This document shows positions 12,127-24,805 of a DNA stretch of 64,000 bases, one piece after another; position 1 is the first letter of the stretch, and every line of letters starts with the position of its first letter. This stretch comes from Isoetes taiwanensis (lineage: Eukaryota > Streptophyta > Lycopodiopsida > Isoetales > Isoetaceae). The stretch covers positions 126,001 to 190,000 of the forward strand of contig JAJEKV010000159.1 of NCBI GenBank assembly GCA_021234155.1. Reading direction: 5' to 3'. Made by a program: the position numbers and the translations under genes. The notes under the pieces were generated by a model. It made no database searches. It saw only the letters and a list, made by a program, of their open reading frames with translations, and was not told the origin of the DNA.

Positions 12127-12273
12127 TATGTCAGCGCACCAACCAAATGCAGTAAGCATCCACATATTTTATTCCGTGTTTTTGCCAAAAGAAGTTGCTA
12201 TATGTTAGCGCACCAACCAAATGCAGTAAGCATCCACATATTTTATTCCGTCTTTTTGCCAAAAGAAGTTGCT
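12127..12273. repeat. 74-bp tandem duplication
   Basis: Copies at 12127-12200 and 12201-12273, each starting TATGTYAGCGCACCAACC, differ at only a few positions. Confidence 0.9.
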
Positions 12274-12511
12274 GTAGAAATCAAACATGTTGGCATCATC
12301 TCATGTAATAGATTAGTGTCCTCCAACAAAGGCAAAAATGTTTATTTCACATAATTTTGGACCAAGATGCCTTACATATTGTATATGCTTTGATCAAGAT
12401 GCCTTCACACTAGTTGCAGAAACCATTCAGGCTTGCATCTGCTTCTGAACTTTTAGTGCTGATCTGCCATGCGTGAACTCTGCGTCTAAACAAAACATAC
12501 AAAGGCAAATC

Positions 12512-12600
12512 TCGAGAAATAAATCATCACAAAGTGCGCATTTTTAGTTTATTTGTCGAGAAATAAACCATCACAAAGTGCACATTTTTAGTTTATTTGT
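12512..12600. repeat. 44-bp tandem duplication
   Basis: TCGAGAAATAAAYCATCACA begins both copies, at 12512 and 12556. Confidence 0.9.
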
Positions 12601-12602
12601 GA

Positions 12603-14194
12603 TGTCTATTGCTGCAATAACATGATACATCTGGAATTGATTGTCAAAATATGACTTTGAATTATGATTTAAGCCACTTCACCCTCCGGCCATGGAGGGC
12701 AACCCTCCATGCGTAGCACCTTGTTACATTTGTTGGCACATGAACATGCAAAGATAAGTGAAAAGAGTTGGAGATCAGCTATGTTCAATCTTTCAAATTG
12801 AACAATATAGACTTATTGAATTACAGGACAAGCTGATAATTGTAGAAAATCTGACGAAAAAGATAATGGGCACAATTGCAATAAAACGAAGGGAAAGGAA
12901 GGTCTAAGAAAGAACACGTGCATTTTTCCTTTTGTTTCCCTAGATGCCTTCATCTTCTCTTGCATTTAATGGTCTATCCTTCAGTCTAATTTTCGAATGG
13001 GAAGAACTAGTATGTCATTGCAAAGCATAAGCCTTTGGAATAAGAAGCCACTTCAAATTTGTTTGTAGTGAGATATTATAACACAAACACAAGGAACCTC
13101 TCTAATTGGTTGGGTCAACAATGCCGTAAAGGCTATGCATTTCGCTTGCTTGCATATTTTGTAAAGCATTTTCATGCTTACGATAATTCATTTTGTGTAC
13201 ACAAAATCAAAGTGGCCTGAATCGATAGAGATGGAAATGTAAAGAGCTTTGAGAGTAAAAGAATGAACTATGGATGTCGTGAAAACGAGACTTCCCCTAA
13301 CAATAGGATTGCCCGACGATTGTTCTCAGAAGGAAAGGTAGCACTAATATTTTATAAAGCTATTGTGACCAAAAAGCAACATTGATTCTGATGTCAAAGA
13401 AACAGATGAAAATAATAATTTATTGGGAAAAGCAAGCTGGGGACAAGTAATATCAGTATGTCCTTCATGAGTTTAAAAACTAAAACACCATAAGTAAAAT
13501 AGCTCAGTGAGCTAAAAATTATCAAAAAGGCAGTAAAAGGATGACTCGAAGGCATAGAGTCAGACTGGCACTTTGATAACTTAAAGGAAGTCCAACAGGC
13601 ACTCAAGACGCCAAGTATAAACTTGTTGACGACTGTTAGACATTATACAGAGTAGTCTTTGTATATTCCAATATGTAAAACAATGCACATATGCACAATT
13701 GTATTTTAGATTTAGTAGGCTATTAGAAATAGGTATTTTATTTGAGATTAGTCTAAGTTAATAGCGGACTGCTGTTTCTACAGACTATTATTCAGGATTA
13801 GTGTACCACAGAGAAAGTGGATAAGAGTATATTTGATTGCCTAATAACCACCCATAACCTCATGTGCAAGAAATGCAATGACACAGATGAAGAAAAACTT
13901 TCAGAAAACTTCTTATGGTTTTAAAACTAGGCCTCAAATGAGCCTTCCTAATTGATGCAGGTGGATGTCCCTCTTGATGCATTTGTCTACAATATGCTCA
14001 TAGATCTAGGATGACCTAATGTTGTCAACACCTTACTGGCAAGATCGTTTCTATGAAAGACGAGGGTTTTGCACTTTCTGTACTTTGTAAAAGCTGCTAG
14101 ACTGCTTTAGAAAGTGCAAAATAATTGACATTGTTGAGATTGAGATGCACCTTCTCTTGAAGGCACCCGAAAATGCAAATCAAATATCATTAGA
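12603..14194. other. No gene recognised
   Basis: AT-rich sequence without recognisable coding potential. A small hairpin (CATGGAGGG, CAA, CCCTCCATG) lies near 12690-12711. Confidence 0.45.
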
Positions 14195-14275
14195 TCGACG
14201 ATACAAAATTGCTTGTAAGATAAAGTAAATTAGACTCGACGATACAAAATTGCTTGTAAGATAAAGCAAATTAGA
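14195..14275. repeat. 41-bp tandem duplication
   Basis: TCGACGATACAAAATTGCTT starts copies at 14195 and 14236. The following stretch up to the LTR at 15121 has no recognisable gene. Confidence 0.9.
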
Positions 14276-15120
14276 TAAACTATTATTCGTTCTATCTTCC
14301 ACTTAAATTCAGCATTCTCTATTGCCTCTTCATAGCCACTTGCAATGGCGTGCAAAATCGCTCCAACTTGTCTTTTACTTTGCACTATGGAAATGCTCTT
14401 CAAGGTTCCAATGCACATATTATTTGTTATGATAACAGTGAGATGCATTAAGAATGGCATTTCCACTTTTCAAGCTAGACATGGTCATCAAGTATGAAAA
14501 TCTGGTGTAAATACAACCAGTTATTTAGGTCTTTTGAGCTAAAATATGGATCATTGTTCCATTATATCCATGATTTTCCTGCAGTTATTGACCTGGAGAG
14601 GCTAGTTTTATTTCCAAATTCCCATGATTTGTCAAATTTATGTGGTAACGATGTGGCTTCATCTGCCTTTGTTAAAAAGACATAGCAGAGAAAATATGAA
14701 GCATATAAAAATGAGGTCCGCTCACAAACGCATTTGGCATGTTCTAAAAAATATATCCCATTGCATATATCTCTGTAGATGGATTACTATAAAACTGAAG
14801 ACAAAACTCACTTCTGTCCATCTTGCAATGATAAAAAATGATAATTGCGTTCGATGACAAAATGACTTAGCCACTCAGTATTGTTGAATGCGGCTCAAAA
14901 ACTTTGGGAAGGTTCTTATGCTGAGCAAACAAAGGGAACACAAATGGCTTACAACTTGGATCATCAAAAGCAGACAGAGCCAATGTCGAAAGAAAATAAG
15001 TAATCACGCATGAATCTAGAGCTCTGATTGGTTCTGCAAAGGAGCCAAATCACAGAAGAACGTGCCAATAGTGTAGATACCCAGTCAGGGACCTCGGCAC
15101 AATAGCTCTCCACTTCTGAA

Positions 15121-15340
15121 TAAAATGGACTCTTGACGTGGCACGCTATCTCACCACCCAACCACGAGCCCTCAGCCAAGACACAGCTGCCCTTGAGCTC
15201 TCCCCTGAGCTACTATATAGCATGCACGCCCCTTTGGTCCTTCTTTGGACCCAAGCCCTCTTTGGACAAAAGCCCAAAGAACCACATGGCCTGAAAAGGC
15301 CTAAAGCCTTTTGCCACATCCACGTCCTTGGCATATATCA
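15121..15340 (-). repeat. 3' LTR of the gypsy element
   Basis: 220 bp. On the minus strand it begins TGATATATGCCAAGG and ends GTCCATTTTA. It matches 31778-32014 closely except that the latter has an extra 17-bp segment (ACCAAATCACTCTTTGG). ACTATATAGC on the plus strand marks an AT-rich core that could serve as TATA region. Confidence 0.9.
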
Positions 15341-15353
15341 TTCCCCCCCTCTT
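15341..15353 (-). other. Polypurine tract
   Basis: The minus strand reads AAGAGGGGGGGAA directly before the 3' LTR, the expected position for plus-strand DNA priming. Confidence 0.85.
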
Positions 15354-15702
15354 GACATTGCATCAGTCCTCTACTGCAAAAAGGTGTCTAAATACCTTTA
15401 GCCATCCGAGCATAATCCTTCCTTGGCCCTCACTTAGGCCGGCTAGTAGAAGCCTGTGCTTGGACTTCCTCTTGTCTCTCGGCTTCCTTTGCTTTCCGAT
15501 CTTTATATTCCCTAAGAATATCCGAATAAGCTTCTAAAACACTGCCACGCACCCATGAAGCGTCCTCCAAAGGTTTGTTAGCAAACTTAACCAAATATTA
15601 TCTTGAACCACTACTGGATTTATCCGCCAAAATTGTTTCCGGCTCTAGAACTTCGAAATCATCAATTAATTCTGGCTCACTTAACCTCCCAAGTTGAGGT
15701 AA

Positions 15703-16347
15703 CTACTTACCATGATAAGCCTTTAGGAATGACACATTCACTACATCATGCATTTTCCAACCTTGAGGCAATCTTAATTGATATGCATTCTCATTGACCA
15801 CTTTAATAACTTGAAATGGTCCATGGAAACGGGGTGCCAACTTAAGATCCTTCTTCTTGGCAAGATCTTTCTTAAAGTGGCCTTTATGGATCCTCATCCA
15901 TACCCAACCTCCTTCCTTAAAAGCCATTGGTTGCCGCAACTTAGATGATTTATTTGCAAAAGATGCTTGAGCATCTCGAATACGAGCTTGTAGCAAGTCT
16001 ATGAGATCCTTATGCTCAATAACCAGTGAATCACATCATCAGCAGCTGGAACATCCTCATACACTCGAAAGAGTGGCTCCCGTACAGGCTGACCATAGAC
16101 TGCCTGAAAAGGGGTCATCTTTATGGTAGACTGATAGGTATTATTATACACAAATTCAGAATAGGCAAATACTCTTTCCAATGACCTTGATGTTCATTGA
16201 CAAACCCCCTTAAGATGAAACAAATAACTTTATTTACTACCTCATCAGTTTCTGGGTGAAAAGCAGTGGAGAACCTTAACTCTGTCTCCAATTGCATAAA
16301 CAATGCCTTCCAGAATTTACTGGTAAACTTTGTATCACGATCAGATA
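15703..16347 (-). pseudogene. Gypsy integrase, C-terminal half
   Basis: From 16347 down: the start of the integrase core (DRDTKFTSKFWKALF, HPETD), YNNTYQSTIKMTPFQAVYG, then the C-terminal SH3-like and chromodomain-side region (KFHGPFQV-like RFHGPFQVIKVV, YQLRLPQGWKMHDVVNVSFL). Frames break near 16190 and 15998. The upstream half of the core lies at 20760-21100, separated by the CACTA element. Confidence 0.85.
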
Positions 16348-17549
16348 CACTACAAGAGAAGGGGTTCATTAGTGTCATCAAAATGTCACCAAAACCTTGG
16401 AGAATGTACACTATGACATTATTGGTGACATTTTTACAGAAGTGATGCTATAAGTGCCACAATTTATGTCAGCTATAGCCTCACTCTTTGTGTCACCAAC
16501 AGTGTCAGTATTTTACTATGACACTACAGATGTTGCTATTAGCAACAATTATAGCGTCACCAGTTGTTACACATATAGCATCAATGTTAGTGTCAGTGCC
16601 CACTATTGCCATTATAGATGCTGTTATTAGCATCACATATAGCGTTAGTAGTTGTTATACATATAACATCAGTGTTAGTGTCAGTGCCCACTAGTGACAT
16701 TATAGATAATGTTATTAGCATCAAATATAATAGCACCAGTAGTGTCACAAATTTTGTCAATGTTTGTGGGGCCATAATATATGCCACAATAGATGTTACT
16801 ATTAGAATCATATTGATCGTTCAATTGTCTCAAGCATCATGTCAGTTCATATAGTGATATTACGAGTGTTAATAGTAATAATATGATTGAAGATGCAGTA
16901 TTTTTGACAATTCCTTTATGACTTATTGTACCATACATAGCACGCACTCTTGTTTGCATCAACATCACACGTTATGTTAGCACTTGTATCAATAATTGTG
17001 TCCATATCGCCTTTCCTATAACCATTTGATTCATCACAAAGAGTCAATCAAGCTATAGTGTCACACTGAAGTCACTAAGGTTGCATCACTGGTGTATTTA
17101 GCATCACAAGCACACATCAATGGTTACCATTACAATAAATTTATAGAAGCGCCAAGGCCGCCGCCAACATTCTGTCTGACTTGTTTTCTAGTGCGAGGAA
17201 ACAAGTTAGACAAGTACGAGGAAACTAATTAGCCAATGGGTACTATCTGGTAAGTTAGGTAAAAAGAAACAATGTTTGCCAAACCATTAATTAAATAAAT
17301 GGTTAAAAAAGAGCAATGGTTTGAACCACGAAGTACATTATGGAAAAAAGGAATACCGTTATCTAAAATCCATGAGAACTGTTACAACAATGCAGAGGTC
17401 GATGAGCAATAAAACAGATGTCGAGCCCAAGGAAACCAGGACAATGAGAAACAAAGAATATTCTTGAGCAGTTCGGGTTGCGAGCTGGACTTCATAACTT
17501 CAAATAACTCGAAATTGTAGTAAGCAGGGCCGGATTTTTCTAAAGAATC

Positions 17550-17720
17550 CACTACAAGAGGATGAGGGTATAGTGTCAACCCTTGTGTTAAGTATAAGAG
17601 TAGTGACAACGTTGTGACAGGTGCTAGTATTCTGACATAAAGTCTTTCTTTTGTATCAAGATTGCATCAAGGGCATAGTGCCAAGTATTTTGTCAAAGCA
17701 ATGATACCATTTTGTCAAGT
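17550..17720. mobile_element. Second CACTA-like terminus inside the first
   Basis: CACTACAAGAGGATGAGGG is followed by short repeats of GTGTCAAC and GTGACAAC type. It differs from the outer terminus after 11 bases. I found no matching right end, so it is probably a truncated or rearranged copy of another CACTA family. Confidence 0.5.
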
Positions 17721-18051
17721 TTGTATCGCATTCTAAAATGGCAGTTCCAACAACTGCCGAGTTGTGACAATACTTTCATAAAGTTTGTATCTAATACTTC
17801 AATGCACTTGTGTGGACTTCTCTTACATCATATTATGGCAAACCATCCATTTTTTGGTAGTTGGACTCGCATGAAACCAACAAACCGCCGACTTAGACTT
17901 GCTTCTCATTCATCTCAGCAGATTTTCTACAATGGTGGATAGTGGGTAGCCGCACACATGCGAACTACCCATAAAAAATAAAGGGAAAATCCAATTATAT
18001 CATTTGGACCCCAACAAAATACAATGCTAATAGAGACTGGGCTAGTGTACC

Positions 18052-18132
18052 TGCCGAAAGCTTATCACCGGGATTAAAAAACCCCGCCCTTTCGGGTTTT
18101 CGAGGAAAAACCCTAGTGATAAGCCTTCGGCA
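18052..18132. repeat. Inverted repeat, 17-bp arms
   Basis: TGCCGAAAGCTTATCAC (18052) pairs with GTGATAAGCCTTCGGCA (18114) with one mismatch; the loop contains CCC/GGG runs that could pair further. Confidence 0.8.
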
Positions 18133-18422
18133 AGGGGCTTGGACAAACGTAAGGCATAAAAATCGCTCCCAAAACCCACGAATGGAAAAGTCAAAACAGA
18201 TGCCGCTCGCTAACCTGTACCTGCACATCACCAACAAAACAACAAGACAAAACAAACCTCCCAGAGTGGAGGGGCTGATTACGCGCGTGCCACGCGATAA
18301 AAATACAATAACAAAGAAGGGGGGGAGGGTGGGTTCAAAGAGAATAAGGTACTGCTGAGAGAAGAGGAAGCGCCGATGAGATGTTGATGCAGAAACGCGC
18401 CTAAAATAGCGAACTCCCAACC

Positions 18423-18477
18423 AGAATGGGCATGCGCCGCCCGCATGCATGCAAAACATGCATGCTCGTCCCATTCT
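18423..18477. repeat. Nested hairpin with CATGCATG core
   Basis: AGAATGGG and CCCATTCT form outer arms; GCATGCATG, CAAAA, CATGCATGC form the inner stem. The minus-strand open frame 17995-18474 starts in this hairpin and has no recognisable domain. Confidence 0.75.
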
Positions 18478-19333
18478 AGAATGGCGATCCGATGTCTCGG
18501 ATCGATGGGATCTTGTTTAGAATCTTGGTGGCATTGGTAGGAAATATTGTATGAATTGCTAGAAACTAAACATATAGTCTAATAAAATTGGGGCTTATTG
18601 AAGAGAAATTAGCTCCAATTGGGTTCATTGCCAATGATCTCCACAAGAAACAATAGGACTGATAGTAACTAGCAATTGGTGGCATCCATATCATTTTAGG
18701 AGCAAAGCCACCACTTGTGGCTATATAGCAACTAACAATTAATAAGGAACAACATGCATTGGCAAAAGATAGTAGCATCTTCATGTTGAGCTGGTGTGTC
18801 ATCCGTATCAGGTTACATCATCAATCTCAAGTGCAGGGAGACGTCTGACTTGCTTCATCAGAAGATGCATCATGCACAGTTAATGGATTACACATATGAC
18901 GACATGTTAGGGTGGCATGAACCACAACACACCAACGGTCGACGAGATTCCAAGGCCTAACCAAGATGTGGCTTTTCAAGCATATTCAATATGTTTGTCC
19001 TTTAGTTTTAGGCAACAGATCTGGTAAGTCCGCAGCTCTTTCAAAATAGCACCCATCGATCGATGTTGTGGCATCATCGAAAAAATGTGTTTCTTGAGGG
19101 ATCGACCCATGTATAGGTAGCAGTATAAGGGTGGCAAAAATGGAGCTATCCAAAATTTCTTGCGGGGTTTCCCAGCTTTGCCAACATTCCCCCTTTTTTT
19201 TTGGAGGGCTAAGGTTTATTTATTAATTTGTTCTATATAAGTACATTAGAAAAAGAAAAAAAATAACCCCATAGGGGCATGAGCCATAAGCTCTCCGATT
19301 ATTAAATTCAGTCTTGCTCCTTCTTTTTTATAG

Positions 19334-19822
19334 GCAATGAAGGAAGCATTTCAGAATAATTTAGACATGGAAGTGAGTAATCCCATTGCCAGTATTGATG
19401 TCCTGAATATTGGATTAGATTCAGAGGAATTAGATATCATTAGCTTATTCCAAGAAAAGGTGCAGATTCTGATTTGTATATTTTGAGTTGCATTCGTGTT
19501 TAAAAAACAATAATAAAATATCAAGTTTGAACTTTAGTGATTTCAATTGGTTATATCACTAAAGGAGGAGTTGAGCAGTATAAGTTAAGAAGTAGTGCTA
19601 AACTTCCTTCTGTGATGAATCTTTAAGTGGCAACTCATATGCTACTAGCAGCTCTTTGGATAATGATAATGACATGGATAGAAGTGGCAACGATGAGAAT
19701 GAAAGTGATAGTGCTGAGACGAGACCAACACCACCTTGGAAGAAAAAAAAAACATTGGAAGATGTTTGCAGAACAATATATCTTAAGCGGGAACTGGAAC
19801 CTTCACCGTCTGAACAACCATA
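19334..19822 (+). pseudogene. Host-gene exons inside the CACTA element
   Basis: An exon of exactly 42 codons (19334-19459) has AG and GT borders and reads AMKEAFQNNLDMEVS ... ELDIISLFQEK. A second block ending at 19822 reads SSSLDNDNDMDRSGNDENES then PPWKKKKTLEDVCRTIYLK and a stop. The acidic-Ser stretch followed by a basic patch resembles the C-terminus of a nuclear protein, but the family is not recognised. Position inside the element suggests capture (Pack-CACTA); the alternative is an En/Spm accessory protein. Confidence 0.45.
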
Positions 19823-20759
19823 AAATTTTGAGCAGTTCGACTTTCAACATTTCGCTATGATCCTATTTTTTTAAGTGTTTGATATATAAACAATATTAAA
19901 TTTTCAAATATGAATGATTTCGTATACCATATAAAACCTTGAAAATATTCGAATGATTGTGCTCTCAGAACCACACATAAATGATCTTGCTTTTCAAATG
20001 ATGTCTTGGTTATTTTTTTGAAAGTTTTAATGCTCAATTGCTTTATAAATCATTTTTGCTTATAATGAAATGAATTGAATGGTTGTTTTAGGTGTTTCAC
20101 TGAAATACAATCGACTTTGTAAATGGCATTGTGTATGCCTTTAAAAATGACATAAATGGTGACATTTAGTTGACCATTATATGAAATGACACTATGTGTG
20201 GCAATCTCCAACAATAATGATTAAAACATGGCATTGACAACGACAAAATAGATGACATCCATGTTGAGAAAATTGACACTATGTATGGATTAATTAGTGA
20301 CAAATCTCGTAGCATTATGAGTGATGTTACAAGTGACTTTACACATGACGATAATCTTAACATTATGAATGGTGTTACCAGAGACATTAAACATGACATT
20401 ACAAATGACCTTATATGTGAAACTATATATGATGCTATATGTGACGCTATATATGTTATAATAGATGATGCTATATTTGACTCTATAGGCGACTTTACGA
20501 CTGTCATTAATTGTGACACTAAACGTGGTGTTATAATTGACTTTATAGGTGACACTACCAATGCCACTACATGTGGCGTTGGGACTGCCACTATAGTTGA
20601 CGAAGGTGCTGACAATATATGTGACGTTATCATTGCTACATTTGTGTCACCAGTATGCGTCACCCATAATGTCAGTTTTTAAGAAAATGTTATGTGCACT
20701 TCTAGGCAAAAAATTGACACGAAAAGTGACACTAATTGACCCCTTCTCTTGTAGTGATA

Positions 20760-21327
20760 CAATAATCTTTGGCAACCCATGTAGCCTAAATATCTCTTTG
20801 ATAAAGAGCGTAGCCGCACTATAAGCCGTCAACTTATCCGAACAAGGAATAAAATGAGCGTGCTTAGTTAAACAATCAACAATTGTCCAAATGACAGTGT
20901 TCTTGCGAGAACTTGCAGGAAGACCAACAATAAAATCCATAGTGATCTGCTCCAACTTTGCCTCTGGAATAGGCAAGGATAAAGGAACACTATGTGGTTT
21001 CTTGTTCGCTTTCTTTATCCGTTGACAAGTAACACAATGACGAATATGAACCAAGACATCTCTCCACAATCCAGGCCAAATAAAGTTTGGTTCAAGCTTT
21101 GCCAAAGTCGCCCCCACGCCACGATGACCCGCAGTAGGTGCATCATGGACTTATCTAAGAATAACTGACCGAAAGTCCCGAACAATGCATAGCTTTGGAC
21201 CTTTATATAAGAACCCATTAACGATCTTATATCCATATGCATTGCCACTTTGAGCCAACAACCAAATATCCTTATAATTGTGGTCAGTGACATACAATGG
21301 CTTCATTTCCTCCAAATGGTTGGATTG
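20760..21327 (-). pseudogene. Gypsy integrase, N-terminal half
   Basis: Going down from 21327, the protein shows the linker after RNase H (SNHLEEMKPLYVTDHNYKD), a zinc-binding HHCC region (H...ATLAKLEPNFIWPGLWRDV, CVTCQRIKKANKKP) and the first part of the DDE core (MDFIVGLPAS, IWTIVDCLTKHAHFIP). Frames shift near 21120. It breaks off at the CACTA end, just before the second catalytic region. Confidence 0.85.
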
Positions 21328-22076
21328 GGTAACGGAGGAGAAATGCATGATGGATGGACACGTCACTAATCAGCGCCAATTTTCTTGAATTTTTTGTCCC
21401 ATATGATTCAAACATTTTCTTGATCTTACCCACCCAAGAATTTTCCTTTTGATCCGAATTTGCTCTCTTCATCTTGCTGGCCCTATAGAGGCCCAGCAAT
21501 TATCCTCTTCATCACCTGATTTCCTTTGTATGGATACTAAATTTTTTACAATCTTGAAGCAGGAAGACAGAATTTCGTGTGGTTTTCTTTCTGGAGCTCA
21601 TTCTACTCTTTGGGAATCGCTAGTTCTCCATCAATACTTTCCCGATTCCCTATTTGCTCCAGAATACACTACTAAAACACACACAGAAGAATTGGAGTCT
21701 GAGATCATTGAATCTTGGGTATTGGAATTCACAGGCAAAAGAAATATCTCAGCAACAGCAATCTTTCAAGTTTACTGTGAATGGACAGATAAAAAAATTC
21801 AAGTGAAGATTTTCTCAGATTGATGCAATTAATGGATGCTCCCAAGGTATTTTGGCAGATTTATGGTTCTCCTTTCCTTCTAAGTTCTTAGATAGATTAT
21901 TCTCTTGCTTGTTCCTCTGATCTTTCCTGATCTTTTTTCTCCTCCTCCTACCTTTAGCCACTCGAATTTGAATTTTCTTTTATGTGCATTAATGGCGGTA
22001 TTTCCCCAAAAAAAAAATATCTTTCATTGACTCGTCTGCCCTAAACCCATCTTCCCTCCCTTTCATTCATAACTTT

Positions 22077-24765
22077 ATGCTCCTCCCTTCTCACGCCGAG
22101 GCATCTTCTTGCTCGCCATATTCTCCTCCTACGGATCCCTCAAAATTTATTAAATTTGGAGATTTCTCTAACTCTGCTCCTAAGGTAACAGAAATGAATC
22201 ACTTCAGTCATTTTGCTCCAAATTGGGATACTCTAGCTCTGGACCCAAGAGGATCCCAAACTTTGCCAAATTTGGATGCCAATGGTGTACCATTACCCCT
22301 GTTCCCGAGGCCGAGATCCCCAATTATTTCTGATGAGCAACTAGCTTTTGACTTCGAGTACCAACAATCCCGGGCACCTACCAATATCCAACTCTTCAGA
22401 GGTATTCAACTTAACTCACCTGTGGTTGCCTCTAAGATTGATTCATTGTCCAAAATTGCTGTTATAGTCAAAGTAGACTCGACTGGCTTAAAAATTGAAA
22501 AACTTTCGGATCATCTTCTTAGACTCCATAAAGGCATTGTAATTAACTCGATCTACTGGCTAAATTATCCCTACATTTTGGTGGAATGTGGTTGCACAAG
22601 AACCTCAAACTTCTTGCTCAAGCTTGGCTTTTCGACTATTGAAACATTTCAATTATCTTTTCTCAAATGGAATGCCAGACTACCTCTCAATGAATTCAAT
22701 AAATTTCATGTTGCCTCTGTTACTATGAGTGAGCTCAGCCCCATTTACTGGAATGAAGACTGTTTTTCCACAATCTTCAACTCAATTGGTACCTATCTGA
22801 CTACTGAGTACTACCCTTACAAGCCTCCCAAGTGCTTTGTCCAGCTTGACACCACCAAGATAATCCCCTCTGAACTTCCCTTCCTGGACTACTTTGGGAA
22901 TAAATCTATCTTGCAACTCAGATGGGCAGGATTACCAAACCTTTGCCAAAATTGCAACCTGAGACATCCAAATGGCAGTGAATGTCCTTATCAAGAAGGT
23001 AACAGGGACTCAAATGCACCAAAAAAATCAGATGGAGCTACCTCCATGCATACCAATCATGGAATTACAGTTATATCATACAGTGATAATTCAAATAGCT
23101 ATCATAAGGATCTGGCAGAAACTATGGGTTTTTATGATAATTCCAAACCTCAAAATGAGTGGAAAAGAATCAATGGTAGTACAAGAAGAATTCAGAAGCA
23201 GAGGGAAGCAAGAAAACAAGTGCCACAAAATTCTGCAAGCCCCTCCAGGTCTCAACTCACCAACAGCACATCTCTCCCTATCAAACCAGTTGGAATTAAG
23301 GTTTTAAACAAAGGTATCTTCATCAAAGAAAACCCTCCTTCAGTTGGATTGAAAAAGGAGAGTGTGCAAAATGATCGAGCTCATAACAAAGCTACTGAGC
23401 CTTCTCAATTTCCTATAATCAGTAAGGCAAATATTGACCACAATATAACCTTGCTAAACAGGAAAGGCAAAGCTCCTGAATTGCCGAAAAAGATTGATTT
23501 GCACAAAACTTTATCAGGTATTATACAGGACTCCAGGAAACTTACAAGTGTCCATTCTAAAGGCACATAGGAATTGCATGCTCAAAGAACACTTGATTCG
23601 AAAAAACAAATACCTGAGTCAGATTATGTGGTTTCATTAATTAATGAAAAAGGTACTACCAAGCACAAGGATTTGCAAGTCCAGACTCCTCCAGACCTCA
23701 ACAGTGGTTCCTTGGCTAATCTCTCAACAGTGGATGGATCTCAAAACATTGCTACTGTTAAGGAAAACAAACCTGAAGATTCTGCATGTGATATTGACAC
23801 AGAAACCCTGAAATGCTCAAATACTTATGCAGTGTTATCACAAATTTCTGAAGATTATACTGCTGACCAGGAAATTGATCCTAACTCACCCTCAAACATC
23901 TCCTCAGAAGTTTTGCCTCAAACCTCCACTCTCCACACTTCCCCTTCTGAATCTTCCATGCCTATTTCATTTCCATCTCCATCACCACTACCTCCTCCAA
24001 ATGATATCCACTTGCTTCATGTTGACCTGCTTGACCTTACTCAAACTGTTTCCTCACCCTCGAATGCCACCATCTCCCCTGAGATAGCTCTCAAGAACTT
24101 CAAAGAATTGGTTGTGCCTCGTAAGTGATGCCTCCGCATTGCAATGATGTAGATAGTGTCAGGGATATACAGGAAATAGAGGTAGGTAGTATCATGGACA
24201 TATCGACCTCCTGGGAAAAGAGTCTGCTACATGATGAGGTTACAACAGTTGGTCTAGTTCAGCAAGCTCCACATGACTCAACAACAACAGAAGCTCAACA
24301 ATTGACTGGATCTGCAGATTCTACACAACATGATCACATCATTTCCAGGCAAGATCTTTCCTTAACAAACCTTGCATTTGATTCTAGTAATAAAAATTGT
24401 AAGTTAAACATCCTGAATGATGCTACCACAAACATCAGCCCTACTGATTCAAACTCTGCTAATGAAGATTGCTGTGAATCAAAGTTTTGGAGTTGCCCCC
24501 ATCATGCAGAGAATCATGATCCCATAAACCCCGTTGACACGGATTCTCGGCCGACAATCAATCGCATAAGGAGAATGCTTTAAATACTATCAACACCACT
24601 GGAAACACTTGGGATGATGATGTCTACCTCACATCCAATCAAAAATGTGCTAGCATAGCTAAGTCTAATATCAAAAAGGCTAAGAAGAAGAAAACTCAAA
24701 GAGCACCTTCTTCCTCCAACACTCCTGCAGCTAACACAAGGCTAAGATCCAGAAAAGATACTTAG
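22077..24765 (+). pseudogene. LINE ORF1 (DUF4283/CCHC nucleic-acid-binding protein)
   Basis: The first 497 codons are open and carry a DUF4283-like domain (ILVECGCTRTSNFLLKLGF) and a zinc knuckle CQNCNLRHPNGSEC at about residues 282-295. A single in-frame TAG at 23568-23570 interrupts it; the same frame continues to 24128, then shifts (24125-24583, then to the stop near 24763). The tail is Ser/Thr/Pro-rich and ends with a basic stretch (KKAKKKKTQRAPSSS, RLRSRKDT), as plant L1 ORF1s do. ORF1p coats the LINE RNA. One nonsense codon and about two frameshifts make it inactive as it stands. Confidence 0.88.
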
Positions 24766-24805
24766 GCACCCTTCTCTTCTGCTTCTTTTCATAAATTTAC
24801 TCTCC

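Larger units (their letters stand above)
16348..20756. mobile_element. CACTA (En/Spm) DNA transposon, non-autonomous
   Basis: Both ends begin CACTACAAGAGAAGGGG read inward and continue similarly (ATTAGTGTCA). The 3-bp TSD is ATA (16345-16347 and 20757-20759), as expected for CACTA. Subterminal zones (16380-16870, 20100-20740) are packed with variants of GCTATATGTGACAC and GTGTCATTATA in both orientations, typical transposase-binding repeats. No TNP2-type transposase is seen. The 4.4-kb interior holds host-like exons (19334-19822), a GC-rich segment with strong hairpins (18.0-18.5 kb) and a second CACTA-like end at 17550. It was inserted into the integrase gene of the gypsy element. Confidence 0.92.

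Noticed and set aside
20166-20682. 133- and 165-codon overlapping frames on opposite strands
   Set aside because: They arise from CACTA subterminal repeats (GCTATATGTGAC words), not from a gene.
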